Assembly (NCBI GenBank): GCA_040255445.1
Contig: JBDZUZ010000097.1
Span: 1-15,007 of the forward strand
Origin: JBDZUZ01 sp040255445
GTDB lineage: Bacteria; Planctomycetota; Phycisphaerae; Phycisphaerales; UBA1924
Direction of reading: 5' to 3'
DNA length: 15,007 nt
The notes below the pieces were generated by a model. That model ran no database searches. It saw only the letters and a program-made list of their open reading frames with translations, and was not told where the DNA came from. This document shows, one piece after another, positions 1 through 6,701 of the stretch; the stretch's first letter is position 1; each line of letters begins with the position of its first letter. The position numbers and the translations under genes were made by a program.

Positions 1-2
1 TG

Positions 3-539
3 GGCGGGCCGCTGCCGGACACGCACTACGAGGTGCTGCCGCGGCTGACGACGGCGTGCGACCTGTACGGGCTGGGGATCCTTGCGGTGCGGACGCTGCT
101 GACGCACAGCGGGCGGCCGCTGCCGGTGGCGGTGGATGAGTTGTTGAGTCTGGCGCGTCGCGCGGCGGAGGCGACCGGCGAGGATCTGCCCACGCGGATC
201 GCGGTGGTGATGTCGAGCGATGAGCGGTTCGACGAGGTGCTCGGGGCGCGGCATCTGATGGTCGAGACCGCGGGGGATGCCGCGGCCGATGCGCTGGTCC
301 CCGACCGGCTGTGGGTGCGGGTGCTGGCGATGATGGTGCGGTGCATGACGGGCGCGACCAAGGACGCGTGGCGGCACGACCTGGGCGATGCGCCCGAGGG
401 CGCACCCGAGAAGGTCTTTGACGGACTTTTGGATGACCTCTACGCTCTGATCCGAGGCTGCCGCGGGCTCTTGGTGAACACGCGCGGGCAGTCGCGGGAA
501 ATCCGCGATGTGGTGCGCGGGTGCCTGTCGGCCCTGTAG
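3..539 (+). CDS. Kinase-like protein, C-terminal part (5' end outside window)
   Basis: The reading frame is open from the first bases of the window, so the gene starts upstream; about 178 residues are visible. Near the start the segment TTACDLYGLGILAVRTLL matches kinase subdomain IX (the D-x-x-x-LG helix F region of Ser/Thr kinases). The preceding YEVLP stands where an APE motif would be and lacks its Glu. The ATP-binding and catalytic loops would lie upstream and cannot be judged. The remainder is mostly helical, with no membrane segment and no recognised domain; it ends shortly after the segment GLLVNTRGQSREIRDVV. The next gene begins 44 bases downstream on the same strand, so the two are probably co-transcribed. 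By context it is a cytoplasmic regulator of the T6SS, a relative of PpkA or a second pseudokinase. Assignment to the kinase fold rests on one motif and is moderately sure. Confidence 0.6.
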   Translation, partial: GGPLPDTHYEVLPRLTTACDLYGLGILAVRTLLTHSGRPLPVAVDELLSLARRAAEATGEDLPTRIAVVMSSDERFDEVLGARHLMVETAGDAAADALVPDRLWVRVLAMMVRCMTGATKDAWRHDLGDAPEGAPEKVFDGLLDDLYALIRGCRGLLVNTRGQSREIRDVVRGCLSAL

Positions 540-571
540 CGCGGCGAACTAGTTGGGCGGCGATCCACGAT

Positions 572-577
572 GGGGGA
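572..577 (+). promoter_or_regulatory. Ribosome-binding site GGGGGA that decides the TssJ-like start
   Basis: GGGGGA lies 6 bases before the ATG at 584. GGGGG can pair with an anti-SD CCUCC through one G-U wobble. The same G-run at the same 6-base distance precedes tssK (6691-6695) and tssL (8141-8145), which supports its use here. It argues for the ATG at 584 over the in-frame GTG at 521, which sits inside the previous gene. Confidence 0.5.
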
Positions 578-583
578 TTTACG

Positions 584-1138
584 ATGATCGAGATGATGAC
601 GGAACGTGCGGTGCGGGTCTTCACGCTGTGCATCGGGCTGGCGCTGATCGCGATGGCGAACATCGGCTGCAGCTCGACGCCGAGGATGGGTAAGTACGAC
701 ATCGTCGTGACACCCGATGCCACGCTGCGGGACAGCTCCGGGACGCTGTCGCTGGTCGAGGTGGATCTGGTCGGCGTGACCGCGCAGCAGCAGGAGTGGG
801 AGTCGTACCCGGTCGATACGTACTTCAGCGGGAGTGATGCGCTACGTCGCGGCGCTTCGGAGTACACCTACCGCATGACCTTCGGGCCCAACGATGCGGG
901 GCCCAAGACGCTCAAGAGCGATGACCCCATCTGGGAAGTCTGGAAGGGTCGCGGCGTCACAAGCATGGTGATCATGGGCAGCTCGCGGCAGATGCGTCCC
1001 GCGGCGGGCGCTCCCGAGACGCGTCGGAAGCTGATTCCGCTGACGACCGACCGCTGGAAGACCGAGCGGATCGATGTGGTCGTCAAGTCCAGCGGCATCG
1101 AGATTCCGACACCGATGGAGCCGGTGAAGGCCAAGTGA
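584..1138 (+). CDS. TssJ-like T6SS outer-membrane lipoprotein
   Basis: A 184-residue exported protein. Residues 8-28 form a signal sequence (basic start, hydrophobic core FTLCIGLALIAMA) ending at Cys29, the likely lipidated residue. The lipobox NIGC has Asn at -3, where Leu is usual. Two serines follow the Cys, so there is no inner-membrane retention Asp at +2. The mature part looks beta-rich, with no further membrane helix. A strand-like segment TSMVIMGSSRQM, then DRWKTERIDVVV, recalls the closing strands and conserved Trp of TssJ, the lipoprotein that holds the TssM periplasmic domain at the outer membrane. Family length is similar (roughly 150-190 residues). It lies 41 bases before the pseudokinase fusion. 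No other TssJ candidate is visible beside tssK-tssL-tssM. Exported lipoprotein is fairly sure; TssJ identity is inferred from size, topology and context, because sequence similarity is weak. Confidence 0.5.
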   Translation: MIEMMTERAVRVFTLCIGLALIAMANIGCSSTPRMGKYDIVVTPDATLRDSSGTLSLVEVDLVGVTAQQQEWESYPVDTYFSGSDALRRGASEYTYRMTFGPNDAGPKTLKSDDPIWEVWKGRGVTSMVIMGSSRQMRPAAGAPETRRKLIPLTTDRWKTERIDVVVKSSGIEIPTPMEPVKAK

Positions 1139-1179
1139 GCCGGCTTGTGGGTGGGCGCCATCTGTAAAGAGAGGGTGGG

Positions 1180-3024
1180 ATGACCGCGTACGGCCGATTC
1201 GAGGCGATTCGTGAGTTCGCATCGAGCGGGCCGTTCTCGGTGTGGTCCGCGCGTGAGGGTTCGGCCGGGGAGCCGACCGCCGCGGTAAAGGTGCTGACGC
1301 TCGCGGCGGGGCTCTTCGACGAGGATGTCCTCAAGCGGCGGGCTGAGGAGTTCGCCGCATCAGCGGCGGTTCAGAAAGCGGCCGGGGCGGCGGGCGGGCA
1401 CTGGGCGCCGGTGATGGAATCGGGCCGGTCGCAGGAGGCGGTCTGGGCGGTGATGCCGCTCTATCCGCTTTCAGCGGCGAAGCTTGTCGACCGCAAAGTA
1501 GATCTGGATGCCAAGTCGATCGCTTGGGCGGCCCGGGGCGTGGTCGCCGGGCTGCGAGAACTGCGCGATATGTCCGGCGAGTCGGGCGGCCGCGGGCACG
1601 GCGCCCTGCGGGGCAGCAATGTCTTCTTTGATTCGGACCAGCTCGCGCCGGGTGTGGGTGTCTTCCTCGCCGACCCGGCGCCGCCTGGGAAGGTTGGCGG
1701 TCGGACGCCGGCCGATGACCTGGTCGGGCTGGGCGGGATCCTGTTCAGACTGGTGGCGCACCGTGCGCCGCCCGCGGCCGGGTCGGTCGGCGCGGGGCCG
1801 GAGTGGTCTCGGCTGGGCAAGGCCGGTGAGGCTCTGCGGGTGTTGTGCGAGCAACTGCTCAACGCGCAGCGCGGTCCGGACCTGACGCTGGAGCGGGTCG
1901 AAGAACTGCTCGACGAGGTCGAATCGTCCGCCGTGAAGCGGAAGCCGACCGCGCTGATCGCGGCGGCGGCGGTGGTGCTGCTGGCCGCCGGCGGGGCGGG
2001 GGTGTGGTTCGCCGTGCAGGGCGGGGGCGGGAGCGGGCCGGTCGAGGATGCCGGGCCGCCTGATCCGCGGGGCTCGGATCCGCGGGCGTGGCTCTCGGCG
2101 GAATTGCAGTCGGCAGAGGCGGGGATCGGTGCGATCCGCGGGCGATCGACAGAAGCGGGCGATCAGGCATCGCTTTCGGCAGCGCGGCTGCAGGACCGGC
2201 TCGATGGCGACGAGGGCCTGCGGGGCAAGGTCGATGATGTCCGCGCGCTGCGGTGGCGGACGGTGCTGGATGTCGCCGGCGAGCGTGAGACGACCGAGGA
2301 GGAGCGGGCGGCGGTGACGCGAGCGGTTGCGGATGCGGCCGAGGAAGTGCGGCTGCTGCTGGCGGATATCGAACGCACGGCGGGCACGCTGGCGGGCGAG
2401 GCGGTGGTGGTCGCCGACGATCCACGCGGCGAGCAGCGCGACCGTTGGCAATTGCTGCAGGAGCGGACACTGACGGATCGCTGGGAACGGCTCGCGGCGG
2501 ATCTCGCAGCGGAGCCGGGACGCGAAGCGGAGTTGGCCGAGATCGAATCGCAGCAGGCCGCAGCGGTGGCGTCAGCGCGCCAGGTTCGTGAATCGGCGTG
2601 GCCCGAGACACCCGAAGAGCGTGCAGCGCTGGCGACACGGATCGATGAAGCGGCGAACGCGTTGTACGCCGCGACGGTCAAGGTCAACGCCGCGGGTGTC
2701 GATTCGCGGACTCGACTCACGGATGCGATCGAGGCTCGCAAGAACGCGAACCGCGCCGGCGAGATCGTGACGCTCGAGCCGCTGCGGGCGGCGCTGGCGG
2801 ATCGGCTGGCGGTGTTGGCGGCCGCGGAAGGATGGGCGGCGACGCGTCCGAAACTGGAGGGTGCGGTCGCGTGGGCGAGCGCGATCGAGCAAGGGCTCCC
2901 GCCCGATGACGGGATCGCGGCGGCCGAGGGGAGCGGTGTTGATGTTTCAGTGATCGATCGGGCCTATGCCGCCGAGCGAGAGAAGGCGGCGGCGGTTGCG
3001 GTTGCGGCCGCGGGTGGTTCGACC
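1180..3024 (+). CDS. Membrane-anchored pseudokinase, N-terminal part of a PpkA/TagR-like fusion (cut by N gap)
   Basis: Starts at ATG 1180 after a GAGGG ribosome-binding site; 615 residues are readable before the gap. Residues 1-240 follow the order of a Ser/Thr kinase domain. AVKVL keeps the ATP-binding Lys37. HGALRGSN (140-147) aligns with HRDLKPEN but has Ala142 for the catalytic Asp and Arg144 for Lys. DPA (165-167) replaces DFG, and DDLVGLGGILFRLV matches subdomain IX. The Gly-rich loop is also poor. Phosphotransfer therefore looks lost, making this a pseudokinase. A basic stretch (VKRK, 252-255) precedes one membrane helix at 258-279, then a Gly/Pro-rich linker and a long Ala/Glu/Arg-rich helical, probably periplasmic region (300-615). 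P. aeruginosa PpkA has the same kinase-helix-periplasm plan in T6SS control. The coding continues beyond the gap in another frame (see 3035-5042); the tail read in this frame after the gap is artefactual. Confidence 0.75.
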
Positions 3025-3034
3025 NNNNNNNNNN
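3025..3034. other. Assembly gap (10 N) inside a coding region
   Basis: Ten N bases. Upstream coding uses the frame with codons starting at 3022; downstream coding uses the frame with codons starting at 3036. To join the frames, the true missing length must be 2 modulo 3. Ten is 1 modulo 3, so ten is a placeholder rather than a measured length. The flanks are Ala-coding and repetitive (GCG/GCC codons), which probably broke the assembly. Confidence 0.95.
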
Positions 3035-5042
3035 ATCGGAGTTCGCTTCCGCGCTCGCGGATGCCGCGGGTTCGCTGGAGCGGTGGCGTGCGCGTGCGGC
3101 GGAGGTCGTCGCGGATGCGCGGGAGATTGAGTCGCTGCTGGATGCGGGCATAATGCCCGAGGAGCCCGGCGCGACCGGTCGGTCGATCACGGATCTCGGT
3201 CTGCGGATTCGGTCATCCGATCTGGTCGGCATTGAGCGAACCGGTCCGATCGCGAGCGCGGTGACACCGGTGCTGTCGCTGCTCGAACCTCTCGATCGTG
3301 TGTCCGCCGCTGCGACGGCGGACGAGGCGCGGGCTCTGCTGCTCGCGGCCGACGGGCGGGCCCAGGCCACGACTGTCCGGTTCGCGTGGCGGCGGATGGG
3401 CGAGCTGGGTTTCCCAGCCGGCCCATCCGAGTTTGCCGATGCCGCGCAGTTGCTCGCGAGCGAGGTCCTGCCGCGGATCGCCGCGGTCGAGCCGTCGCAG
3501 CGTCGCGAGGCGATCGGTGAGGGGCTGCGGGCGGAACTCAAGCGCATGTGGCTCGCCGTGGCGCACGAGCGGACGGGCCCGGAGCCGGCCGCGGTCGATG
3601 CGTTGTTCGGCGCGATGGACATCGCGGGCGTTGATGAGGCAACGATCGCGCAGCTCGAACCGTGGGCGAAGGTGAACCTGGCGCGGTGGCGTTTCATCCG
3701 CCGGCTCGAGGACTTCGCACCGAAGGCCGGGAAGCCGAAGGAGCAGGCGCAGGAGCTCGCGCCGATCGTGCGAGAGCTCGATGGCTCGCTCGCGGAGATC
3801 GGCGGCATCGATGCGGTGCGGGCGCGCGACGGGTTCCAGCGGCTTGACCGCAAGCTCCGGCCGTTCCGCGAGGGGAAGACGCTCGAACTCGACCGCGAGG
3901 GCCCGGCACGGGCGGGATGGTCCTACGAGGAGCTCGATGACATCGGTGCTGTCGCGGCGTACACGCTGACGGTGGGACGGAGCACATACCGCCTGCTGTT
4001 CGATCGCGTGATTCTTGATGAAGCCAACGATATCGCCCGCTATATCTGCCGCACGGAGATGCCGTTGGGGTTGTTCGCCGACCTGGTGATCCGTTCCGGA
4101 CCCATCGGCGAGATCAAGGGCGGCGATGTGGGGCTGCTCAACGACTACGGCGAAGATGTGTACGACGCGCGGCCCGGTCCGCTGACCTGGTACTGGCAGG
4201 GTGTGCGGCTGGTGCCCAGTCCGCCGCAGCGGCGCCTCGCCAACGGCTGGCACGTGAACGACACGGCGATGATGGATCTGAGTGGTCAGCCGTTCGCGTA
4301 CTACCCGCAGGGCGTGAACCCCGAGAAACCATCGACCGAGCACCCGATGGCGTACACATCGGTGCAGGGCGCCACGCTCGCGGCGTTCCGCGCCGGTTGC
4401 CGGTTGCCGACGAAGGAAGAGTGGGCCGCGGCGAGAACGATGCAGGTGGGCGATGTGAACGTCCGCGACGGTCTCTGGGGCCGGCAACACACGCACATCC
4501 AGGGACTTCAGGATCGCGCAACAGGGAAGGCTCAGTGGCCAAACGGCGGGTCGTACGCGACGGCCGCGGCCAAGAACCTTGAGGATGCTGCGCTGGTGCG
4601 GGCCGAACCCGACGGCTCGCTCTGGACGCGGCCGGTCCCGGCCAATCCGATCGCGCCGGTCGATGTCGTGGGCAATGTCGCCGAGTTCGTTGTCGAGGAT
4701 CCGGCGCCGATGGATCAAGCGCTTTCGGATGCTTTCGCGGCGAATGCGGAGTGGACGCCCGCACGCCTGCGATCGATGATGCGCGACCTGGGCGGCGCGA
4801 GCCGGATCGGAGTGATCGGTGGCTCGGCACTCTCGGGGCCGGGTGTGCCTCCCGAGGAGGTCACGAAGATCGACGTAAGCGCCGCCCGTGGGCTTCCGTA
4901 CGGCTACGACCCGCGGGGCTACTCCGATGTCGGCGTCCGGCTCGCGTTCACGACCGGCGTGGGTGCGGGCGGATCGGGCTCGCCCAAGGCGAGGCTGCTC
5001 AAGCTGTTGCGCGAGTCTCCGTACCTGACCCGGGCGGACTGA
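3035..5042 (+). CDS. FGE/SUMF1-like (TagR-like) C-terminal part of the pseudokinase fusion
   Basis: The frame is open directly from the gap, and its first residues (SEFASALADAAGSLERW) continue the same helical style as the upstream part. The ATG at 3153 is therefore probably internal, and it has no good ribosome-binding site. Counting from Met 3153, about 280 residues are helical, then an FGE-sulfatase-type domain begins near 300. CRLPTKEEW (416-424) matches the family signature RLPTEAEW; DVVGNVAEF, with GNVAEF at 507-512, matches GNVxEW; RIGVIGGSA follows; DVGVRLAF (592-599) matches the terminal GFR segment. The copper-binding Cys pair of true formylglycine-generating enzymes is absent; the only Cys in the domain are near 'YICRTE' and at 416. 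A binding or sensing role is likely, as in TagR, the periplasmic FGE-like activator of PpkA. FGE-like fold is sure; fusion with the pseudokinase is strongly suggested by the continuous frame. Stop TGA at 5040. Confidence 0.8.
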
Positions 5043-5065
5043 TCACGGCGCTGTGAGCACCGAAT

Positions 5066-5079
5066 CGCGGTCGCCCGCG
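5066..5079. terminator. Possible hairpin between convergent genes
   Basis: CGCGG (5066-5070) and CCGCG (5075-5079) form a 5-bp stem with a 4-base loop, in the 42-base space between the stop of the FGE-like gene and the stop of the convergent lipoprotein gene. The position suits a bidirectional terminator. There is no T-tract on either side and the stem is short, so the call is weak. Confidence 0.25.
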
Positions 5080-5084
5080 GCGTG

Positions 5085-5333
5085 TCAGGGCATGGTCTCG
5101 GGCATCTGGGCGTTGGCGATCGCGGCGGCCTGGGCGGCTTCCTCGCGCTCCTTGGCGCGGGCGACCTGGATGTCGTTGTTGCGCGTGAAGAGGGCGGCAC
5201 CGACACCGTCGGACGCGGCGAGGCTGCCGGTCGTGGGGCCGGTGGCGCTGTCCGCGGACATCCACTCGTGGCCGGAGCAGCCGGTGAGGGCGAGGGTGGC
5301 GAGAGCGGCGGCGGTGGCTGTGAGACGACGCAT
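5085..5333 (-). CDS. Small lipoprotein of unknown function
   Basis: An 82-residue protein on the opposite strand to every other gene here. It has a textbook lipoprotein signal: MRR, a hydrophobic Ala/Leu core, and lipobox LTGC with Cys19 as the lipid site. The residue after Cys is Ser, which favours the outer membrane. The mature part is about 64 residues: a Ser/Gly/Thr-rich stretch, then a segment TRNNDIQVARAKEREEAAQA that should be helical and amphipathic, and a Pro-Met-rich end. A strong AAGGAGGT ribosome-binding site precedes the ATG. I do not recognise a family. It is probably a short periplasmic or outer-membrane peptide lying inside the T6SS locus, but its position between two oppositely oriented T6SS blocks may be coincidental. 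It has its own transcription, reading toward the end of the FGE-like gene. Confidence 0.75.
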   Translation of the reverse strand: MRRLTATAAALATLALTGCSGHEWMSADSATGPTTGSLAASDGVGAALFTRNNDIQVARAKEREEAAQAAAIANAQMPETMP

Positions 5334-5337
5334 GGGG

Positions 5338-5345
5338 ACCTCCTT
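5338..5345 (-). promoter_or_regulatory. Strong ribosome-binding site of the small lipoprotein gene
   Basis: On the - strand this reads AAGGAGGT, an almost full anti-SD complement, 4 bases before the ATG at 5333. It is the best SD site in the window and the main evidence that the small - strand gene is real rather than a shadow. Confidence 0.8.
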
Positions 5346-5492
5346 GACCGCGGCTTGGAGCGGCGGGACGGGGTGGAGATCGGCCGCCGGCCGCCCGGGG
5401 TGGAGGCGGATCGGGTAGGGTCGGGAGGTGGATCGGCGGGCTGGGGACCGTGCGCGGATGGTGCGGGCTATGCGGGGTCGAACCCGGCGTTG

Positions 5493-5520
5493 TTGAGCGC
5501 AGGGACGCGTCCGGTATCAT
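5493..5520 (+). promoter_or_regulatory. Candidate sigma-70-type promoter of the fha-like/tssK-tssL-tssM block
   Basis: TTGAGC (5493-5498; 4 of 6 to TTGACA) and TATCAT (5515-5520; 5 of 6 to TATAAT) are separated by 16 bases. The -10 sits in a short A/T-rich patch that stands out sharply from the surrounding GC-rich DNA. It is the only such patch in the non-coding region before the downstream genes. The start of transcription would fall near 5527, leaving a leader of about 200 bases. Confidence 0.45.
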
Positions 5521-5533
5521 GAATCACGATTCA
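5520..5533 (+). promoter_or_regulatory. Dyad TGAATC-AC-GATTCA, possible operator
   Basis: A perfect inverted repeat with 6-base arms and a 2-base centre. It begins at the last base of the candidate -10 and spans the expected transcription start, where a bound repressor would block initiation. A second, imperfect dyad overlaps it (ATCATG-AAT-CACGAT, 5517-5531). The regulator is unknown; no transcription factor gene is visible in the window. Confidence 0.35.
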
Positions 5534-5558
5534 GGGATGCCGGGCGGGCCTCCGGCGA

Positions 5559-5692
5559 GGTCCCGGTCGGACCTTCAAGACGGGACCGGTCGTGGCGAGT
5601 CGCTGCGGCCGCCCGGGACCGTTGGGGGCCGTATCGGGCCTTGGGGGCGCGGTGCGTGTCCGCGTGGGCGAGGCGGGAAGACATCGGTCCCG
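5559..5692 (+). promoter_or_regulatory. Structured leader with alternating complementary heptamers
   Basis: GGTCCCG occurs at 5559-5565 and 5686-5692; its complement CGGGACC occurs at 5581-5587 and 5614-5620. The first pair can form a 7-bp hairpin with a 15-base loop. The outer pair 5614-5621 with 5685-5692 extends to 8 bp, and 5581-5588 could pair equally well with 5685-5692. Exclusive alternative folds are therefore possible in the leader just before the first gene of the block. No known riboswitch is recognised, and GC-rich sequence makes chance pairing more likely. Confidence 0.3.
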
Positions 5693-5715
5693 TGGCATGG
5701 GAACGGGCCCTGATT

Positions 5716-5721
5716 GGGGAG
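5716..5721 (+). promoter_or_regulatory. Ribosome-binding site GGGGAG deciding the start of the FHA-C-like gene
   Basis: GGGGAG lies 4 bases before GTG 5726 and 7 bases before TTG 5729. It overlaps the further-upstream TTG at 5714, which makes that start unlikely. The true start is 5726 or 5729; the protein differs by one residue. Confidence 0.5.
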
Positions 5722-5725
5722 TTGT

Positions 5726-6643
5726 GTGTTGATCGAACCGGCCACAGATCGGGGTCGTCGGCTGGCGGCGTTGTCGCGGCGGCTGGCCTATCTGCACACC
5801 GAACTGGCGGACCAGCCCGAGGATCTGCGTCGGGAGCAGCTGCACGACGAGGTGCAGCGGGCGGTGTCGTCGCTGCAGCCGCCCGAGCGGGAGCCCTTTC
5901 TCAGAGATCTGCTCGAGCTGTTCGCGGATGAACTCGGCGGGGGCGGGCCCGCGCCCGCCCCTCGGCCCGTGCCTGCGAAGGGCCCGGCGTCACCGCTCGA
6001 AATGGCGCAGAGCCTCGCCGCGGCCGGGCTGAGCGACGACGAGCGTGAGCAGGTGATCGGTGTTCTGCGGGGTGCGGGGCTGGCGCCGGCGGCGGCCCGG
6101 CCATCGGGTGGTGGTGGAGTTTCGACCGCGGCGGAGAAGGAAGTGCGCAGGGCGGTGGGGCTGGGGGCCGACGATCCGATCGATGCGGAGCGGACAGCGC
6201 TCGCCGCGGCGATGTTGGCGGAGTTTGCGCTCAAGATCGAGCCGTGGGCGTGTACATATTGGTCGAATCTCGCGCCCGATGCCCGCAACCGAGTGGGCCA
6301 GGCGGTGACCAAGTCGCTGGCGAAGTTCGTCGCGGGCGGGGAGGGCGGCTCGAAGGAAGCGCTCGCCAAGGACCTCTACCGGCTGCGGGCGCTGATCTCG
6401 CTTTTGATGCGCGGCGTGTCCGAAGCGGGCAAACACTTCGCCCGCGACCATCTCTCGCGATACTCGGTCGCCGAGGTTGCGAAGGCGGCCGGCAAGGGCA
6501 CGCTGATGGAGAGTCAGGATGTGAAGTCCTGGAAGCAGTACGTCAAACTGATGGAAGGCGTCGACGAGGAGGCCATTGAGGCACGGATGTGCCAGTTGGT
6601 CGCCAAGGATGTCGATGCCGGGCTGAGTCAGGTGATCCAGTGA
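5726..6643 (+). CDS. T6SS-associated protein resembling the C-terminal domain of FHA proteins, without FHA domain
   Basis: 305 residues, soluble, with no signal or membrane helix. Residues 1-70 are a charged helical part ending LRDLLELFADEL. A Pro/Gly/Ala-rich linker runs from about 74 to 90, and a second Gly-rich linker lies near 125-130. The last 175 residues form a helical domain. In it, LRALISLLMRGVSEAGKHF (220-238) and, after W269-K-Q-Y272, a tail with Met-Cys and Asp-rich turns resemble the C-terminal region of T6SS FHA proteins (TagH/ImpI/VasC type: an R-x-L-L-x-GL segment, then a W-x-x-Y helix). No FHA phosphothreonine-binding domain is present; the N-terminus is too short and lacks its GR...S..H pattern. 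It lies 58 bases before tssK, where fha genes are often found. FHA proteins help assemble the TssJLM-TssK machinery. The family call is tentative and rests on pattern and context. Confidence 0.5.
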   Translation: MLIEPATDRGRRLAALSRRLAYLHTELADQPEDLRREQLHDEVQRAVSSLQPPEREPFLRDLLELFADELGGGGPAPAPRPVPAKGPASPLEMAQSLAAAGLSDDEREQVIGVLRGAGLAPAAARPSGGGGVSTAAEKEVRRAVGLGADDPIDAERTALAAAMLAEFALKIEPWACTYWSNLAPDARNRVGQAVTKSLAKFVAGGEGGSKEALAKDLYRLRALISLLMRGVSEAGKHFARDHLSRYSVAEVAKAAGKGTLMESQDVKSWKQYVKLMEGVDEEAIEARMCQLVAKDVDAGLSQVIQ

Positions 6644-6667
6644 TCCGCGGTGAGTCCGCGGGCGGCC

Positions 6668-6684
6668 GTCCGCACGGTGCGGGC
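6668..6684 (+). repeat. Intercistronic hairpin before tssK
   Basis: GTCCGCA (6668-6674), loop CGG, TGCGGGC (6678-6684): a 7-bp stem with one G-U pair. It lies between the upstream stop and the GGGGG ribosome-binding site of tssK (6691-6695). There is no T-tract, so it is not a normal terminator. Confidence 0.4.
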
Positions 6685-6701
6685 ATGGACGGGGGCAGCG
6701 C

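Larger units (their letters stand above)
5346..5725. other. Non-coding region between the lipoprotein gene and the tssK block
   Basis: About 380 bases with no credible gene. Short open frames cross it (for example 5450-5713 +), but they are Gly/Arg/Pro-rich, lack ribosome-binding sites and resemble nothing. It should hold the - strand promoter of the small lipoprotein gene, for which I see no clear boxes, and the + strand promoter of the T6SS core block. Three candidate elements are listed separately: promoter, dyad and structured leader. Confidence 0.6.

Noticed and set aside
521..583. GTG at 521 as the start of the TssJ-like gene
   Set aside because: It would overlap the upstream gene and put about 21 residues before the signal sequence. 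The ATG at 584 has a ribosome-binding site at 6 bases and a proper signal peptide.
3035..3153. Tail of the pseudokinase read straight through the N gap in its original frame
   Set aside because: After the gap this frame gives an Arg/Ser/Met-rich shadow peptide, while the other frame gives a natural helix continuous with the next gene. The 10-N length is a placeholder.
3213..4718. Open frame of 501 codons on the - strand
   Set aside because: It is antisense to the FGE-like domain, whose motifs are clear on the + strand.
5082..5522. Gly-rich + strand frame opposite the small lipoprotein
   Set aside because: The - strand gene has a lipobox and a perfect ribosome-binding site; the + strand product is low-complexity Gly/Ala/Arg.
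5450..5713. 87-codon + strand frame in the non-coding leader
   Set aside because: It is Gly/Arg/Pro-rich, has no ribosome-binding site, and overlaps the candidate promoter and leader structures.
5726..6643. TssA (ImpA family) as identity of the gene before tssK
   Set aside because: The N-terminal ImpA signature region is absent and the C-terminal pattern fits the FHA C-terminal domain better.
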